A DNA stretch of 51,190 bases from Streptomyces ruber (GCF_014648075.1 NZ_BMQK01000029.1:1-51190), one strand, 5' to 3'; shown: positions 34,154 to 42,584, counted from the stretch's first letter. Numbers and translations: made by a program. The notes: a model not told the origin generated them from the sequence alone.

Positions 34154-34828
34154 TCAGCCGAAGTTCACGTCACTGCACCACATGTAGGCCTGGTCGAGGT
34201 GCGAGGCCTGCCAGATCACGAACAGGACGTGGTGTCCGGTGTAGCCGGAGGTCTGGACGGGGAACGTGATGTTCTGTGCCGGGGCGAAGCGGCCGGTCTG
34301 CGTGATGAAGTCGAGGTTGCCCCAGCCCAGGGTCTGGGTCTTGGGGTTGAAGCCCTGCTTGCTCACGTAGACCTTGAAGTAGTCGGCGCCGTGGGACGCC
34401 TGGTCGTGCAGCTGGACCGTGAAGTTGTTGCTGATGTTGGTCGTCTTCCACTGTCCGGGCTTGTCCAGGCTGGCGTTCCTCGAGAGGTTGTTGCTGCAGA
34501 GCGTCCCGTCGGGGGTCCGCGCCTGGAACTGGCCGCCGAGGCCGTCGCGGAGCGCGCTCATCCAGTTCCACATGGTGTCGGAATTGGCCTGGAAGGCCTG
34601 ATAACACATGGGGTCTTCGGTCTGCATGGCCGGGCTCGTGTGGTTGCTGCCCCACGTCTTCCAGCACTGGTACGCGCGGGAGGCGGGGTTGACGATGGTG
34701 CCGTGAGCCTGGGCGGGGGCCGACCAGGTCAGTGCGCCGACAACCACGGCGAACAGCATGGCGAGCGCCTGGAGAGGCCGGCGGAGGGACGACCGCGAAC
34801 GCCCGGTTAACGGACTTTGTCTGCGCAT
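34154..34828 (-). CDS. Secreted AA10 lytic polysaccharide monooxygenase
   Basis: This 224-aa protein has a long twin-basic-rich signal peptide ending SAPAQA; cleavage leaves His42 as the new N-terminus (HGTIVNPASR), the first ligand of the copper histidine brace. The second brace histidine lies in the TGHHVLFVIWQ block, and the C-terminus ends YMWCSDVNFG as in single-domain AA10 enzymes. There is no carbohydrate-binding module. AA10 LPMOs oxidatively cut chitin or cellulose. The ATG at 34828 is preceded by GGAAGGAG. A CebR-like operator upstream suggests cellooligosaccharide induction, so cellulose is the likelier target. Confidence 0.94.
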   Translation of the reverse strand: MRRQSPLTGRSRSSLRRPLQALAMLFAVVVGALTWSAPAQAHGTIVNPASRAYQCWKTWGSNHTSPAMQTEDPMCYQAFQANSDTMWNWMSALRDGLGGQFQARTPDGTLCSNNLSRNASLDKPGQWKTTNISNNFTVQLHDQASHGADYFKVYVSKQGFNPKTQTLGWGNLDFITQTGRFAPAQNITFPVQTSGYTGHHVLFVIWQASHLDQAYMWCSDVNFG

Positions 34829-34861
34829 GTGGGGGGAACTCCTTCCAGTGCAAGGCTGTAA

Positions 34862-34875
34862 TGGGAGCGCTCCCA
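34862..34875. promoter_or_regulatory. CebR-like operator of the LPMO gene
   Basis: TGGGAGCGCTCCCA is a perfect 14-bp palindrome identical to the consensus bound by the cellobiose-responsive repressor CebR in streptomycetes. It lies 34 bases upstream of the LPMO start. Confidence 0.88.
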
Positions 34876-35484
34876 ACGGTAGGTCCTCTGAGCGAAATGT
34901 CAATGAAACAAGCGCAGTTGACTACAGAGGTGAGCGGCGAGCAGGGAATCTGCCGTGAGCCGGGAGTCAGCACGTTCCCGGGACCGGACCGGAAAGCGAG
35001 GATGCGGCCCGGACTGGTGAGCGGGGCGATGCCGGGGAGGGGCGTTCGCAGCAGGGCGACGGGACCTGGTTCCGGCGTGGGGGCCGTCCAGTTCCACCGA
35101 CGCTCCCACACCGCCTCCGCCTCGGCGAGCCGGACCGCGATTGGTTCCTCCTGAGGGCGAGGGCGAAGATCCTCCGCCCGCACCCGGGCAGCCGCCTTCC
35201 GCTCCTCCGGCAATCCCAGCCATCGACCGCGTCGGCCGACTCCCCCTCACTGAGCCGGGAATGAGCCGGCGAACCCCGCCACGGCGATACCGGGAGCATC
35301 CCTGACCAAAGAAGCCCAACCATCACATCCGGAGGGACGTCGGCTCACCCTGACGCCGCGTCAATCCGCCGTCTTGCAAATCCGGACCAGCAGGGGACAC
35401 TGCCTTCACGACCGGGTCCGCCCGGTCCCGGCAGCACCACGCCAAGCAGGTCGGTCCACCGTCACTCCACCGAGATGAGGTCTC
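34876..35484. other. Long intergenic region
   Basis: It contains the LPMO promoter side and the promoter of the RTX-type gene. A minus-strand frame near 35080-35210 (RLAEAEAVWERRWNWT) looks coding-like but has no recognisable family or clear start. Nothing else can be supported. Confidence 0.35.
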
Positions 35485-36255
35485 GTGAACCGAAACCGAG
35501 CCGCCGTCAGCGCGGTCGCCGCGACCCTGTGCACCGCCGGCCTCGCCGTCGGCCCGGCAGCCGCCGCCACCGCCACCGAGGCGACGGCCCGCGTCGGAGC
35601 CGACTGGGCAACTCAGTCGATCGTCTTCACCGCCGCCGCGGGGCAGGCCAACAACCTCAACATATTCTCCATGTACACCAGCGACGGGATCCGGCGGATC
35701 GGCTTCAGCGACGTGGTCCCGCTGGAACCGGGCGACCACTGTGCGTACTCCAGAGCCGAGGACACCACCTCCGTCGTCTGCGAACTGCCCGCCGACAGCT
35801 CCCGGCCCGACAGGATCGACGTCTTCCTCGGCGACGGCAACGACACGATCGCCGCCTTCACCCCCGGGGTCGGCACCGTCAGCGGCGGCCCCGGCGACGA
35901 CGAACTGCACGCCCACACCGCACGCACGGTGCTGGGCGGCGCGGGGAACGACATGGTCATGGGACCCGCCGCCCTGCACGGCGGCGACGGCATGGACCAC
36001 CTGATGGGTGACAGCAGCAACCAGCGGATGTGGGGCGGCCGGGGCGACGACATGATCGAGGGCTACGGCGGTGACGACACCGTGCACGCCGGCCCCGGCG
36101 ACGACCACGCCATGGGCGGGGACGGCCGCGACATCGTCCTCGGCGGCCCCGGCGACGACACACTGGACGGCGAAGGCGGCGACGACCTCGTCTGCGGTGG
36201 CACCGGAGAGGACGCACTCGAAGGCGGACCCGGCCGCAACATCGTCCTCCCGTAA
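35485..36255 (+). CDS. Secreted RTX-type calcium-binding repeat protein
   Basis: This 256-aa protein has a signal peptide (AVSAVAATLCTAGLAVGPAAAATA), a unique N-terminal domain of about 110 residues with a Cys pair, then tandem nonapeptide repeats of GGxGxDxhx form: GGPGDDELHA, GGAGNDMVMG, GGRGDDMIEG, GGDGRDIVLG, GGPGDDTLDG and GGEGDDLVCG. These form a calcium-stabilised beta roll. Secretion here must be by Sec/Tat, as no type I exporter is near. The function is unknown; it could be an extracellular structural or adhesion protein. Confidence 0.88.
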   Translation: MNRNRAAVSAVAATLCTAGLAVGPAAAATATEATARVGADWATQSIVFTAAAGQANNLNIFSMYTSDGIRRIGFSDVVPLEPGDHCAYSRAEDTTSVVCELPADSSRPDRIDVFLGDGNDTIAAFTPGVGTVSGGPGDDELHAHTARTVLGGAGNDMVMGPAALHGGDGMDHLMGDSSNQRMWGGRGDDMIEGYGGDDTVHAGPGDDHAMGGDGRDIVLGGPGDDTLDGEGGDDLVCGGTGEDALEGGPGRNIVLP

Positions 36256-36597
36256 GCGCGCCTCCCTGCCCGAAGGCCCTGGCCCGCGGCGCGAACAGCG
36301 TCGCGGGCGCCGAGCCACCGCCGTCGGCGACCCGCCACCCGAGCCGCGTCAACCGCGAACGCCGCAGACGGCAGGTCCCCGCGCGACACGAGGTGACCCG
36401 GCGGAACCGGCCCGTCGAACCTGTCGGCCGGCGCGGGCGCGAGTCTCCACGTTGCTCGGCCTACCCGATCCCGCAGGGATCCGGCAGGTCGACCAGCAGG
36501 AGATCATCGCGGCGGGCCGCTGCGTCGACCAGATCGGGGACCCAACCCGGTGAAACCTGTGCCGGCGCCACGCGTTCGATCACGAGCCGCATTATCG
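36256..36597. other. Gene-free stretch
   Basis: No recognisable gene is seen between the RTX-type protein and the MarR operator on either strand. Confidence 0.45.
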
Positions 36598-36619
36598 CAG
36601 CGCTGTTATATTAGCGCTG
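36598..36619. promoter_or_regulatory. MarR operator overlapping the start of the marR-MFS operon
   Basis: CAGCGCT, then an 8-base A/T-rich spacer GTTATATT, then AGCGCTG form a perfect 7-bp dyad. Its last base is the first base of the proposed GTG start. The spacer resembles a -10 element, so the repressor would cover the promoter and the mRNA may be leaderless or have a very short leader. Confidence 0.75.
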
Positions 36620-37107
36620 TGACATCTCCGGATCCCACAGCGCTCCCCGATCCCTGGCACTCCCTGCACGAGCTTCTGGCAGCCATGGACGCCGAGATCG
36701 AGCAGGTCTACGTCGAGCGTGGCATCGAGGGGGTGCGGCCTCGGTTCGCCTATCCGCTGATCCGGCTCGCCCACACCGGACCACTGACCATTCGCGAGCT
36801 TGCGAAGTCCCTGGACCGCTCGCACTCCGCGATCAGCCAGACCATCGCCGCCATGCGCAAGGAGGGTCTCGTCACCTCCGAGCCGGGGCCTGACGCCCGT
36901 ACCCGGCGCATCGACCTGACCGAGCGCGGCCGAGCGCTGGTGCCGTTCCTGGAGGCGGAGTGGCGCGCTACCCATGAGACGGTCGCCGAGCTGGACAGCG
37001 AGGTCCCGTACGCGATGACCGCCGTTGTCGAGGAGGTGCGGCGGGCGCTGGAACGCCGGTCGATGCGGCAGCGGATCCTCCACCACCTTGTCGAGCCACC
37101 GCGATGA
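36619..37107 (+). CDS. MarR-family transcriptional regulator
   Basis: The start is GTG 36619 at the dyad edge, giving 162 aa. The winged-helix domain reads LIRLAHTGPLTIRELAKSLDRSHSAISQTIAAMRKEGLVTSEPGPDARTRRIDLTERG, the standard MarR wing. An MFS exporter gene overlaps its stop by 4 bases (ATGA at 37104), so regulator and pump are co-translated. The regulator probably represses its own operon through the palindrome and is released by the exported compound. Confidence 0.9.
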   Translation: MTSPDPTALPDPWHSLHELLAAMDAEIEQVYVERGIEGVRPRFAYPLIRLAHTGPLTIRELAKSLDRSHSAISQTIAAMRKEGLVTSEPGPDARTRRIDLTERGRALVPFLEAEWRATHETVAELDSEVPYAMTAVVEEVRRALERRSMRQRILHHLVEPPR

Positions 37108-38405
37108 GGGGGCGGGTCCGTGTCCGTCTCCTCGACACCCGCCCGCTGCGCAGCAGTCAGTCGTTCCGCGACCTGTGGATCGGTACCTCCGCCTCCCAAC
37201 TCGGCGGACAGATAGCCAACGTGGCGGTGCTGGCCCAGGTCTGGGACCTGACCGGCAGCCCAGTGGGCACCGGTGCCATCGGGCTCGCCACCGGCCTGCC
37301 GATGGTGCTGTTCGGGCTGCTCGGCGGAACGTTGGCCGACACCTTCGACCGCCGTGCGGTAGTGCGGGCCACGACCGCGGGCCAGCTGCTGGCCGCCGCG
37401 GGCCTGTGTGCCCAGGCCCTGGCGGACAACCGCAACGTGCTGGTGCTGCTCGCCCTGGTAGCCATGGGGACGAGCTGCGGCGCTCTCGGAGCTCCTGCCC
37501 GGCGCACCTTCCCGGTCCGGCTGTTGCCGGGTGACCAGGTCGCGGCCGGTCTTGCGCTGACCAACGTCTCCTTCCAGGCCGCGATGCTGGCCGGTCCCGC
37601 GATGGCCGGGCTGATCATCGCCCGCTGGGATGTCCCTGCCGCATACGCGACCCAGGCCGTGGCCACGGCGGTCTCGATGCTCGCGGTGGTCCGCCTGCCT
37701 GCCATGCGGCCCGAAGGTGCCGACGCGGCAGGCGGCAGGCGCCGGCCGGAGCGCGGCGGTTGGCGGATCGTCCTGCGACGCCCGACGCTGTGGGGCTCGA
37801 TGGCCACCGACCTGTCCGCAACGCTGCTCGCCATGCCCATCGCGCTCTTCCCGCTGGTCAACGAGATCCGCTTCGAGGGGAACCCGCGGACTCTCGGCCT
37901 GTTCCTCTCGGCCGTCGCGGTCGGGGGAATCATGGCCGGTCTGCTCTCCGGCACGGTGACGCGTTGGCGCCGTGCCGGCCTGGTACAGCTGTCCGCAGCC
38001 GGGGTCTGGGGCCTGGCGCTGGCCTGTTTCGGTCTGGCGGAGCCGTTGTGGCTGGCGCTCGGCTGCCTGGCCGTGGCGGGCGCTGCCGACACCGTGTCCG
38101 TCGTCACCCGCAGTGCCCTGGTCCAATTGGAGACCCCGGACGCGTATCGAGGACGGGTTTCCTCGATGGAACACGTCATCGGTGTCGCGGGCCCCGAACT
38201 CGGCAACTTCCGTGGCGGCCTGTTGGCGTCGGCCACCTCCGCCTCCTTCTCCCTGGTCTTCGGCGGACTGTCCGCCATCCTGGCGATCGCCGCCGTGACC
38301 GCGGCCAACGCGCCCCTTCGCGCCTACCGCACGCCGCCTGCCGCCGCGAAGCCGGCTGCCCCAGGAGTCGCCGACGCGGCGGCGGCCGCTGGTCAGGTTC
38401 GCTGA
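37104..38405 (+). CDS. MFS exporter (EntS/MFS_3-like)
   Basis: This 433-aa 12-helix transporter starts SSQSFRDLWIGTSASQLGGQIANVAVLAQVWDLTGSPVGTG, typical of the enterobactin-exporter (EntS, TMEffluxS) branch of the MFS. Motif A-like GGTLADTFDRR is in loop 2-3. The proline/alanine-rich C-terminal tail is cytoplasmic. It overlaps the MarR gene and so is co-regulated. The substrate is unknown; the branch includes siderophore and macrolide exporters. Confidence 0.88.
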   Translation: MRGRVRVRLLDTRPLRSSQSFRDLWIGTSASQLGGQIANVAVLAQVWDLTGSPVGTGAIGLATGLPMVLFGLLGGTLADTFDRRAVVRATTAGQLLAAAGLCAQALADNRNVLVLLALVAMGTSCGALGAPARRTFPVRLLPGDQVAAGLALTNVSFQAAMLAGPAMAGLIIARWDVPAAYATQAVATAVSMLAVVRLPAMRPEGADAAGGRRRPERGGWRIVLRRPTLWGSMATDLSATLLAMPIALFPLVNEIRFEGNPRTLGLFLSAVAVGGIMAGLLSGTVTRWRRAGLVQLSAAGVWGLALACFGLAEPLWLALGCLAVAGAADTVSVVTRSALVQLETPDAYRGRVSSMEHVIGVAGPELGNFRGGLLASATSASFSLVFGGLSAILAIAAVTAANAPLRAYRTPPAAAKPAAPGVADAAAAAGQVR

Positions 38406-38429
38406 TACGCCTCCGCCGTTGACGCCCAC

Positions 38430-38794
38430 CTCACCGGGGCGCCGTTCCTCGCCGGCGGCGTCCGGATCCCGCGGCGGACGCAGGCCCCCAGGCAGCTCGG
38501 GGGCTGGAAGAGGTACCGGCCGAGCATGTTGATGCGATGACGGACGAACGGGGGAAGGCAGGCCACGTCCTCGTCGCGGACGTCGAGCCCGTCCTCGCGG
38601 AGCTGAGTGACGGCGGCGTCCAGGTACCTCGTGTCGGAGAGCACCAGGGCGTTGAGGACCAGGCCGAAGGCGCCGATCCGGTCCTCCGTGCCGTCCTGGT
38701 GGCGCTGGTAGAGCTGCCCGGCCCGGCCGTGGACGATCCTCCGGGCGGGAGCGTGGCGGCCCTCGTGGGGGATCGAACTGGCGACGTCGCGCAA
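38430..38794 (-). pseudogene. Tn3-family transposase, C-terminal remnant
   Basis: The frame reads ARRIVHGRAGQLYQRHQDGT, EDRIGAFGLVLNALVLSDTR, YLDAAVTQLREDGLDVRDED and FVRHRINMLGRYLFQP, the C-terminal block of Tn3-type transposases of the Tn4556 kind. A one-base shift near 38500 leads to PELPGGLRPPRDPDAAGEE, the original tail, in another frame. The rest, about 850 residues, is gone. It is not functional. Confidence 0.82.
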
Positions 38795-38902
38795 TCGGCA
38801 GTCGCGTATTCCTCAGCCCGTGAGGGCTCGTAGTCACCGTATGCAGCTGCCGGGAGCGTGAAGGCGCTCAGCTCTTCGGGATCTGTACGGTGGGGCGGGC
38901 GG

Positions 38903-39274
38903 TCAGGCCACCGGCCGGATCCGGTCACTGGTCGCCTGGCGCAGTGCGGCCTGGAGACGGTCCCGGACCGCGGTCTGGGCGGCGATGCGTTGGTCGAGGA
39001 CCGCCAATCGCTCCAGTGCCACCCGTATGCCCCTGTCGGAGGGCGACGCCGTGGTCAGGTCTCCGTCCAGGCACGGCAGGAAGACCCGCACGTCGTCCAG
39101 GGTGAGCCCGGCGGCCAGCAGGTAGCGGATGTTGCGGACCCGTACCACCGCCCGCTCGTCATAGACGCGGTAGCTGTTGGGGGCCCGCTCCGAGGAGATC
39201 AGCCCGGCCTGCTCGTAGTGCCGCAGCGCTCGGGCGGTCGCCCCGGTCGTCCTGGCCAGCTCACCGATCCGCAT
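38903..39274 (-). CDS. MerR-family transcriptional regulator
   Basis: The start is ATG 39274, giving 123 aa. The MerR winged helix reads MRIGELARTTGATARALRHYEQAGLISSERAPNSYRVYDERAVVRVRNIRYLLAAGLTLDDVR. A short coiled-coil (LERLAVLDQRIAAQTAVRDRLQAAL) follows. No metal-binding cysteine set is seen; one Cys lies in FLPCLDG, as in small-molecule-responding MerR proteins. It is 29 bp downstream of an SDR gene on the same strand, and a MerR-type promoter dyad lies upstream of that SDR. It likely activates the SDR-merR operon. Confidence 0.9.
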   Translation of the reverse strand: MRIGELARTTGATARALRHYEQAGLISSERAPNSYRVYDERAVVRVRNIRYLLAAGLTLDDVRVFLPCLDGDLTTASPSDRGIRVALERLAVLDQRIAAQTAVRDRLQAALRQATSDRIRPVA

Positions 39275-39303
39275 CCGCTCCACCCTCCCGGGCACCACTC
39301 TTA

Positions 39304-40074
39304 TCACGCCACGACCGCCCCGCCGTCGACCGGGAGGACCACCCCGGTGACGAACGATGCGGCCGGTGCGGCAAGTTGGGTGATCGCCCAGGCCACCTCC
39401 TCCGGTCGGCCGATCCGGCCCAGCGGCGTGTGTGCCAGCTGCCACTCCCGTACTGCGGCCATCCGCTCCGGGGTCAGTCCCTGGTGCTCGCCGATCGGAG
39501 TGTCGATCGCGCCGGGTGCGACCGCCACCACCCGGACCCCGCGGGGTGCCAGCTCGACCGCCCAGCTGCGGGTCAGCAGCTCCAGCGCGGTCTTGGTCGC
39601 CGCGTAGACCGAGCTGCCCGGCCAGGCCCGCTGCCCCACCGACGTACTCACGTTGACGATCACTCCGCCGGACGCCTCCAGGGACGGCAGCGCGGCCTGG
39701 GTCAGCAGGATGGGTGCGATCAGGTTGGTGGCGATCTGAGGCGCGATCATCTCCGGCCCGAGCGTGCCGAGGGCACCGCTGTGCACGATGCCGGCGTTGT
39801 TGACCAGCACGTCCAACCGGCCGTGCAGTTCCAGTGCGGCCTGGACGATCCGCTCGGGCTGTCCCTCGGCGGTGATGTCGGCAGTCAGCGGGGTGATCCG
39901 GTCGTGCCCGGCGGCGGTCTCGTGGAGCGGTTCGGCCCGCCGGCCGACGGCGAGGACCTGGGCGCCCTCGGCGGCGAAGGCGCGGGCGGTGGCCCGGCCG
40001 ATCCCGGTGCCGGCCCCGGTGACGGTGACGGTCCTGCTGGTCTGAGGTGCGGTGCTGCTGTCCATGCCGGCCAT
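39304..40074 (-). CDS. Short-chain dehydrogenase/reductase
   Basis: This classical SDR is 256 aa. It shows the cofactor motif TGAGTGIGRA, the NNAG motif in DVLVNNAGIVHSG, catalytic Ser in VIVNVSTS, YAATK with Tyr and Lys, and the C-terminal FVTGVVLPVDGGAVVA. The R in VGRRAEP suggests NADP preference. ATG 40074 or ATG 40065 (MDSSTAP) may start it; the latter would give a leaderless message from the dyad-containing promoter. It is followed by the MerR gene. The substrate is not evident. Confidence 0.92.
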   Translation of the reverse strand: MAGMDSSTAPQTSRTVTVTGAGTGIGRATARAFAAEGAQVLAVGRRAEPLHETAAGHDRITPLTADITAEGQPERIVQAALELHGRLDVLVNNAGIVHSGALGTLGPEMIAPQIATNLIAPILLTQAALPSLEASGGVIVNVSTSVGQRAWPGSSVYAATKTALELLTRSWAVELAPRGVRVVAVAPGAIDTPIGEHQGLTPERMAAVREWQLAHTPLGRIGRPEEVAWAITQLAAPAASFVTGVVLPVDGGAVVA

Positions 40075-40080
40075 CGTTCA

Positions 40081-40102
40081 ACCCTGCCGCCAGCGGTAAG
40101 GT
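40081..40102 (-). promoter_or_regulatory. MerR-type promoter dyad upstream of the SDR-merR operon
   Basis: On the plus strand ACCCTGCCGC and GCGGTAAGGT flank CA, with 8 of 10 positions pairing. Read on the minus strand a TTGACC -35-like box leads into the dyad, with about 19 bp to the A/T-rich stretch before the start. A long spacer with a dyad inside it is the signature of MerR-activated promoters. Confidence 0.65.
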
Positions 40103-40223
40103 CAAGCGGCCCCCGGTGGGCTTGTGATCAGCGGGTGTGGTCGCCTGGGCACAGTGGTGCCAGGTCCCTCCGGCCTCGGCGGCGAGGCAGGCGGTGGTGC
40201 CGTCGTGGTAGCCGAGCCTGCGG

Positions 40224-40583
40224 GTGACCACGGGGCCGGGGCCCGGAGGACGAGGTGGCGGATCATTGATCTTGCTGCGGTTCTCCCGCTTCGCGGCCGC
40301 CCTCCCGCCCCGGGCGCGGCAGGCGCGGGGCCCGGAGAGCACAGCCGTCCCGGCAGGCCAGGCGCACCACCACCCGGCCTCCCGGGACGAGAGCGACAGC
40401 ACGGCGGGGGATCCGGTGTGCGGCGTGCGACTGGATCCGGCGAGCGCCGCCGAGCGCCGGCCCGCCGGGCAGGGCGCCTACTTCTTCTGCTCCGCCCGCT
40501 GCGCCGCCGCCTTCGACGCCGACCCGGACCGCTATACCGGCCGCACGACCGGCGGTCCGCCGCAGGGAGGCGATCGGCGATGA
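40224..40583 (+). CDS. YHS-domain heavy-metal-associated protein
   Basis: The C-terminal 50 residues form a YHS domain: AGDPVCGVRLDPASAA, then GAYFFCSARCAAAFDADPDRY. The cysteines (DPVCG and FFCSARC) can bind metal, as in the N-terminal module of some copper ATPases. The start is uncertain: GTG 40224 gives 119 aa with a low-complexity, basic N-terminus that may not be translated. Its stop overlaps the CsoR start (ATGA), so the pair is co-translated and it is probably a copper-handling accessory protein. Confidence 0.72.
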   Translation: MTTGPGPGGRGGGSLILLRFSRFAAALPPRARQARGPESTAVPAGQAHHHPASRDESDSTAGDPVCGVRLDPASAAERRPAGQGAYFFCSARCAAAFDADPDRYTGRTTGGPPQGGDRR

Positions 40584-40900
40584 CCACCACCACCCGGCGC
40601 GACGCCCACCGGCCCGCCGCGGCGCCCGGACACGCCGGCCGCAAGGCCGACCACCTGGCCCGGCTGAGCAAGATCGAAGGCCAGATCCGCGGCATCTCCC
40701 GCATGGCCGCCGAGGACCGCTGCCGCATCGACGTTCTCACCCGGATCAGCGCCACCCGGGCCCTGCAGGAAGTCGCCCTCGGCCTCCTGGAGGACCACGT
40801 ACGCGGCTGCGTCACCCGCGCCGCCCGCACCGGCCCCGTCCAGGCCGAGGGAGAGTCCGCCGAACTCACCGACACCCTGCGCCGCGCCCTGCGCCTGTAG
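40580..40900 (+). CDS. csoR: CsoR-family copper-sensing repressor
   Basis: This 106-aa DUF156 protein starts at ATG 40580. Unlike the regulator at 28179 it keeps the full Cu(I) set: Cys48 (DRCRIDV), His73 and Cys77 (EDHVRGC). Copper binding would release it from DNA and derepress copper-resistance genes. It is co-translated with the YHS protein. The nearest possible targets are its own operon and the DUF305/DUF6153 genes just downstream on the other strand. No ATACCC-type operator was found by eye near its promoter. Confidence 0.9.
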   Translation: MTTTTRRDAHRPAAAPGHAGRKADHLARLSKIEGQIRGISRMAAEDRCRIDVLTRISATRALQEVALGLLEDHVRGCVTRAARTGPVQAEGESAELTDTLRRALRL

Positions 40901-41013
40901 CCACACGGCGGAGATCACCGCGCCGGGCCGGCGCGGTGACGCGCCATGGCGCCTGAGCTGCGCGGCGCTTCCCGGGCGGGCGCCGGTGAGGCGCCCGCCC
41001 GGCCCGATGACGG

Positions 41014-41688
41014 CTACTTGCCGAGCATCCGGTGCATCTCGGTGATCTCGGCCGACTGCGAGGTGACGATCGACTTCGCCATCCTCGTGCAGGGCCCGTA
41101 GGCGCCCTCGGCCTGCTCGGCCTTCGCCATCTCGACGGCGCCCTGGTGATGGCGGATCATCATCTGCAGGAACGCCGTGTCGAAGGCCTCACCGGACAGG
41201 CCCGTCATCTTCTGCATGTCGGCGTGCGACATCATGCCGGGCATCGCCGAGTGGTCCTTGCCCATGCCCGGCATGCTCTCCATGCCGGCCGGACCGTCGT
41301 CCGGGACCTTCTCGCCCCAGGACTCCAGCCAGCCGGACATGGTGGTGATCTCCGGGCCCTGTGCCTGCTTGATCCTTTCGGCCAGGTCCTTCACCTGCTG
41401 CGACTGGGCCCGCGTGGCGGCCAGGTCGGCCATGGCCACGGCCTGCCGGTGGTGCGGGATCATCGCCTGGGCGAACGACACGTCCTGCGCGTTGTGGCCG
41501 GCGTGTGCGGCGGAGCCGGTGGCCGAGGGGGCGGCGGGGGTCGGCGCCCCCGCGTCGTGGGTGGAGCGTCCCGACGGGGACGAGGCGGTGGACTGGCTGC
41601 TGCTGCCGCAGGCGGCCAGCACCGTCGCGGCGGTGGCGGCAGCGGCCAGCGCGGCGGTCCGGCGGATGAGGAAACGGCAAGGTGCCAT
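41014..41688 (-). CDS. DUF305 lipoprotein (copper-associated)
   Basis: The start is ATG 41688, giving 224 aa. The signal sequence ends in a lipobox, VLAACGSS, followed by a Ser/Thr/Ala linker. Two DUF305 helical repeats follow, each with a His pair: FAQAMIPHHRQAVAMADLAA and FLQMMIRHHQGAVEMAKAEQ. Between them is a Met-rich segment (GMESMPGMGKDHSAMPGMM). DUF305 is a ferritin-like-fold family common beside copper-resistance genes. Met and His richness supports extracellular copper binding. It sits next to a CsoR-YHS pair and a Met/His-rich DUF6153 protein. Confidence 0.9.
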   Translation of the reverse strand: MAPCRFLIRRTAALAAAATAATVLAACGSSSQSTASSPSGRSTHDAGAPTPAAPSATGSAAHAGHNAQDVSFAQAMIPHHRQAVAMADLAATRAQSQQVKDLAERIKQAQGPEITTMSGWLESWGEKVPDDGPAGMESMPGMGKDHSAMPGMMSHADMQKMTGLSGEAFDTAFLQMMIRHHQGAVEMAKAEQAEGAYGPCTRMAKSIVTSQSAEITEMHRMLGK

Positions 41689-41789
41689 GAGACGTACAAC
41701 TCCTTTGTGTGCCCGCGCGGTGCGCGGGGTGCGAATGCAGGCAGGCCGGAGCACGCCACCCCTGATCGAGGGGTGCCGGGCGGGCCTTC

Positions 41790-42212
41790 CTAGATCCGCA
41801 GAAGCTGCAACTCGGACAGGTCCGGCGGGGCGCGGCCGTCAGCCGTCCGGGCGGCCGGGCCGCGGCACGCGGCCGCCGCAGGCGCGAGGCGGGCAGCCAG
41901 GGCGGGAAGCAACGCGGGCGGAACGTAGGCCGTGGAGATGCCGTCCGCCGCGCACGTCCCGGCGGCGTGGTCCATGACCATGCCGCCGCTGCCCGTGTCC
42001 GACATGTGCCGGCAGCCGTCACCGGCATCAGGGGCGAGCGTGGAGTGATGCCCCGGAAGCTGCACCGACATCGTCATGTCGTGGCGGCCCGCCGCCGGCA
42101 TGCCCGCGGGGGACAGGGCATGCATCCCCAGCACCCCCGCCACCACGGCCAGGACCAGCCACACCCAGCGCGCAGGACGCGCCTGGGAACCGGTGCGCGG
42201 GCGGGACATCAT
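41790..42212 (-). CDS. DUF6153-type membrane-anchored protein
   Basis: This 140-aa protein has one N-terminal helix (VWLVLAVVAGVLGMHALSP) and then a Met/His-rich exported region (GRHDMTMSVQLPGHHSTL, CRHMSDTGSGGMVMDHAAGTC). It ends with a conserved LSELQLLRI tail. This matches the streptomycete DUF6153 family as I know it. It is probably co-transcribed with the DUF305 lipoprotein 101 bp downstream; together they look like an extracytoplasmic copper-binding pair. Confidence 0.75.
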   Translation of the reverse strand: MMSRPRTGSQARPARWVWLVLAVVAGVLGMHALSPAGMPAAGRHDMTMSVQLPGHHSTLAPDAGDGCRHMSDTGSGGMVMDHAAGTCAADGISTAYVPPALLPALAARLAPAAAACRGPAARTADGRAPPDLSELQLLRI

Positions 42213-42389
42213 GGGCTCATCGTAGGCGGGCTGCCGCCTTCCGGGAGGGCAGAACCCGTCAAGTGCCTCATAGCGCGCCGCCCTCCTGCCGTTCGTCTCC
42301 TCAACCGCCACGTCCGGCTTCGGCCTGGACTTCGCCATCGAGGTCTCCACCGCCACGGCGGTCTCCTGTCGGCCGGGGCGGGGACACCG

Positions 42390-42584
42390 CAGTCCGTGAG
42401 ACTGCTCACGCTGTTGTGGCCTGCGCCGATGTCCGCTGCCGAACTCGCCCGCGAACTGGGGGTCTCGCATGCCCTGGCAAGCCAGCATCTGCGACGTCTG
42501 GCTGCCGTGGAACTGGTCGAACTGGCTGAGGAACGCCTCCGCCGCGGCGGCCGGGAACGTCGGTACCGCGCCACCCGCGACTCA
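42390..42584 (+). pseudogene. ArsR-type helix-turn-helix fragment
   Basis: About 63 codons read SVRLLTLLWPAPMSAAELAR, ELGVSHALASQHLRRLAAVE and LVELAEERLRRGGRERRYR, a winged helix of the ArsR/HTH_20 type. It begins abruptly at a non-homologous junction near 42390 and stops near 42584. The C-terminal part is missing, and the next recognisable sequence is on the other strand. It is a relic. Confidence 0.6.

Noticed and set aside
36750..38837. 695-codon minus-strand frame opposite the MarR and MFS genes
   Set aside because: It is a shadow of the MarR/MFS operon. Only the part beyond 38430 overlaps a genuine remnant (Tn3 transposase tail).
40124..40223. Possible longer N-terminus for the YHS or CsoR gene
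   Set aside because: The additional residues are low-complexity and the CsoR family begins well downstream. ATG 40580 with the ATGA overlap is the natural start.
38903..40402. 499-codon minus-strand frame ending in the MerR protein
   Set aside because: The MerR protein starts at 39274. The upstream part is out of frame with the SDR gene and has no family signal.
42213..42389. Possible coding region upstream of the DUF6153 gene on either strand
   Set aside because: Frames are open but have no recognisable motif, no ribosome-binding site and no support from neighbouring gene order.
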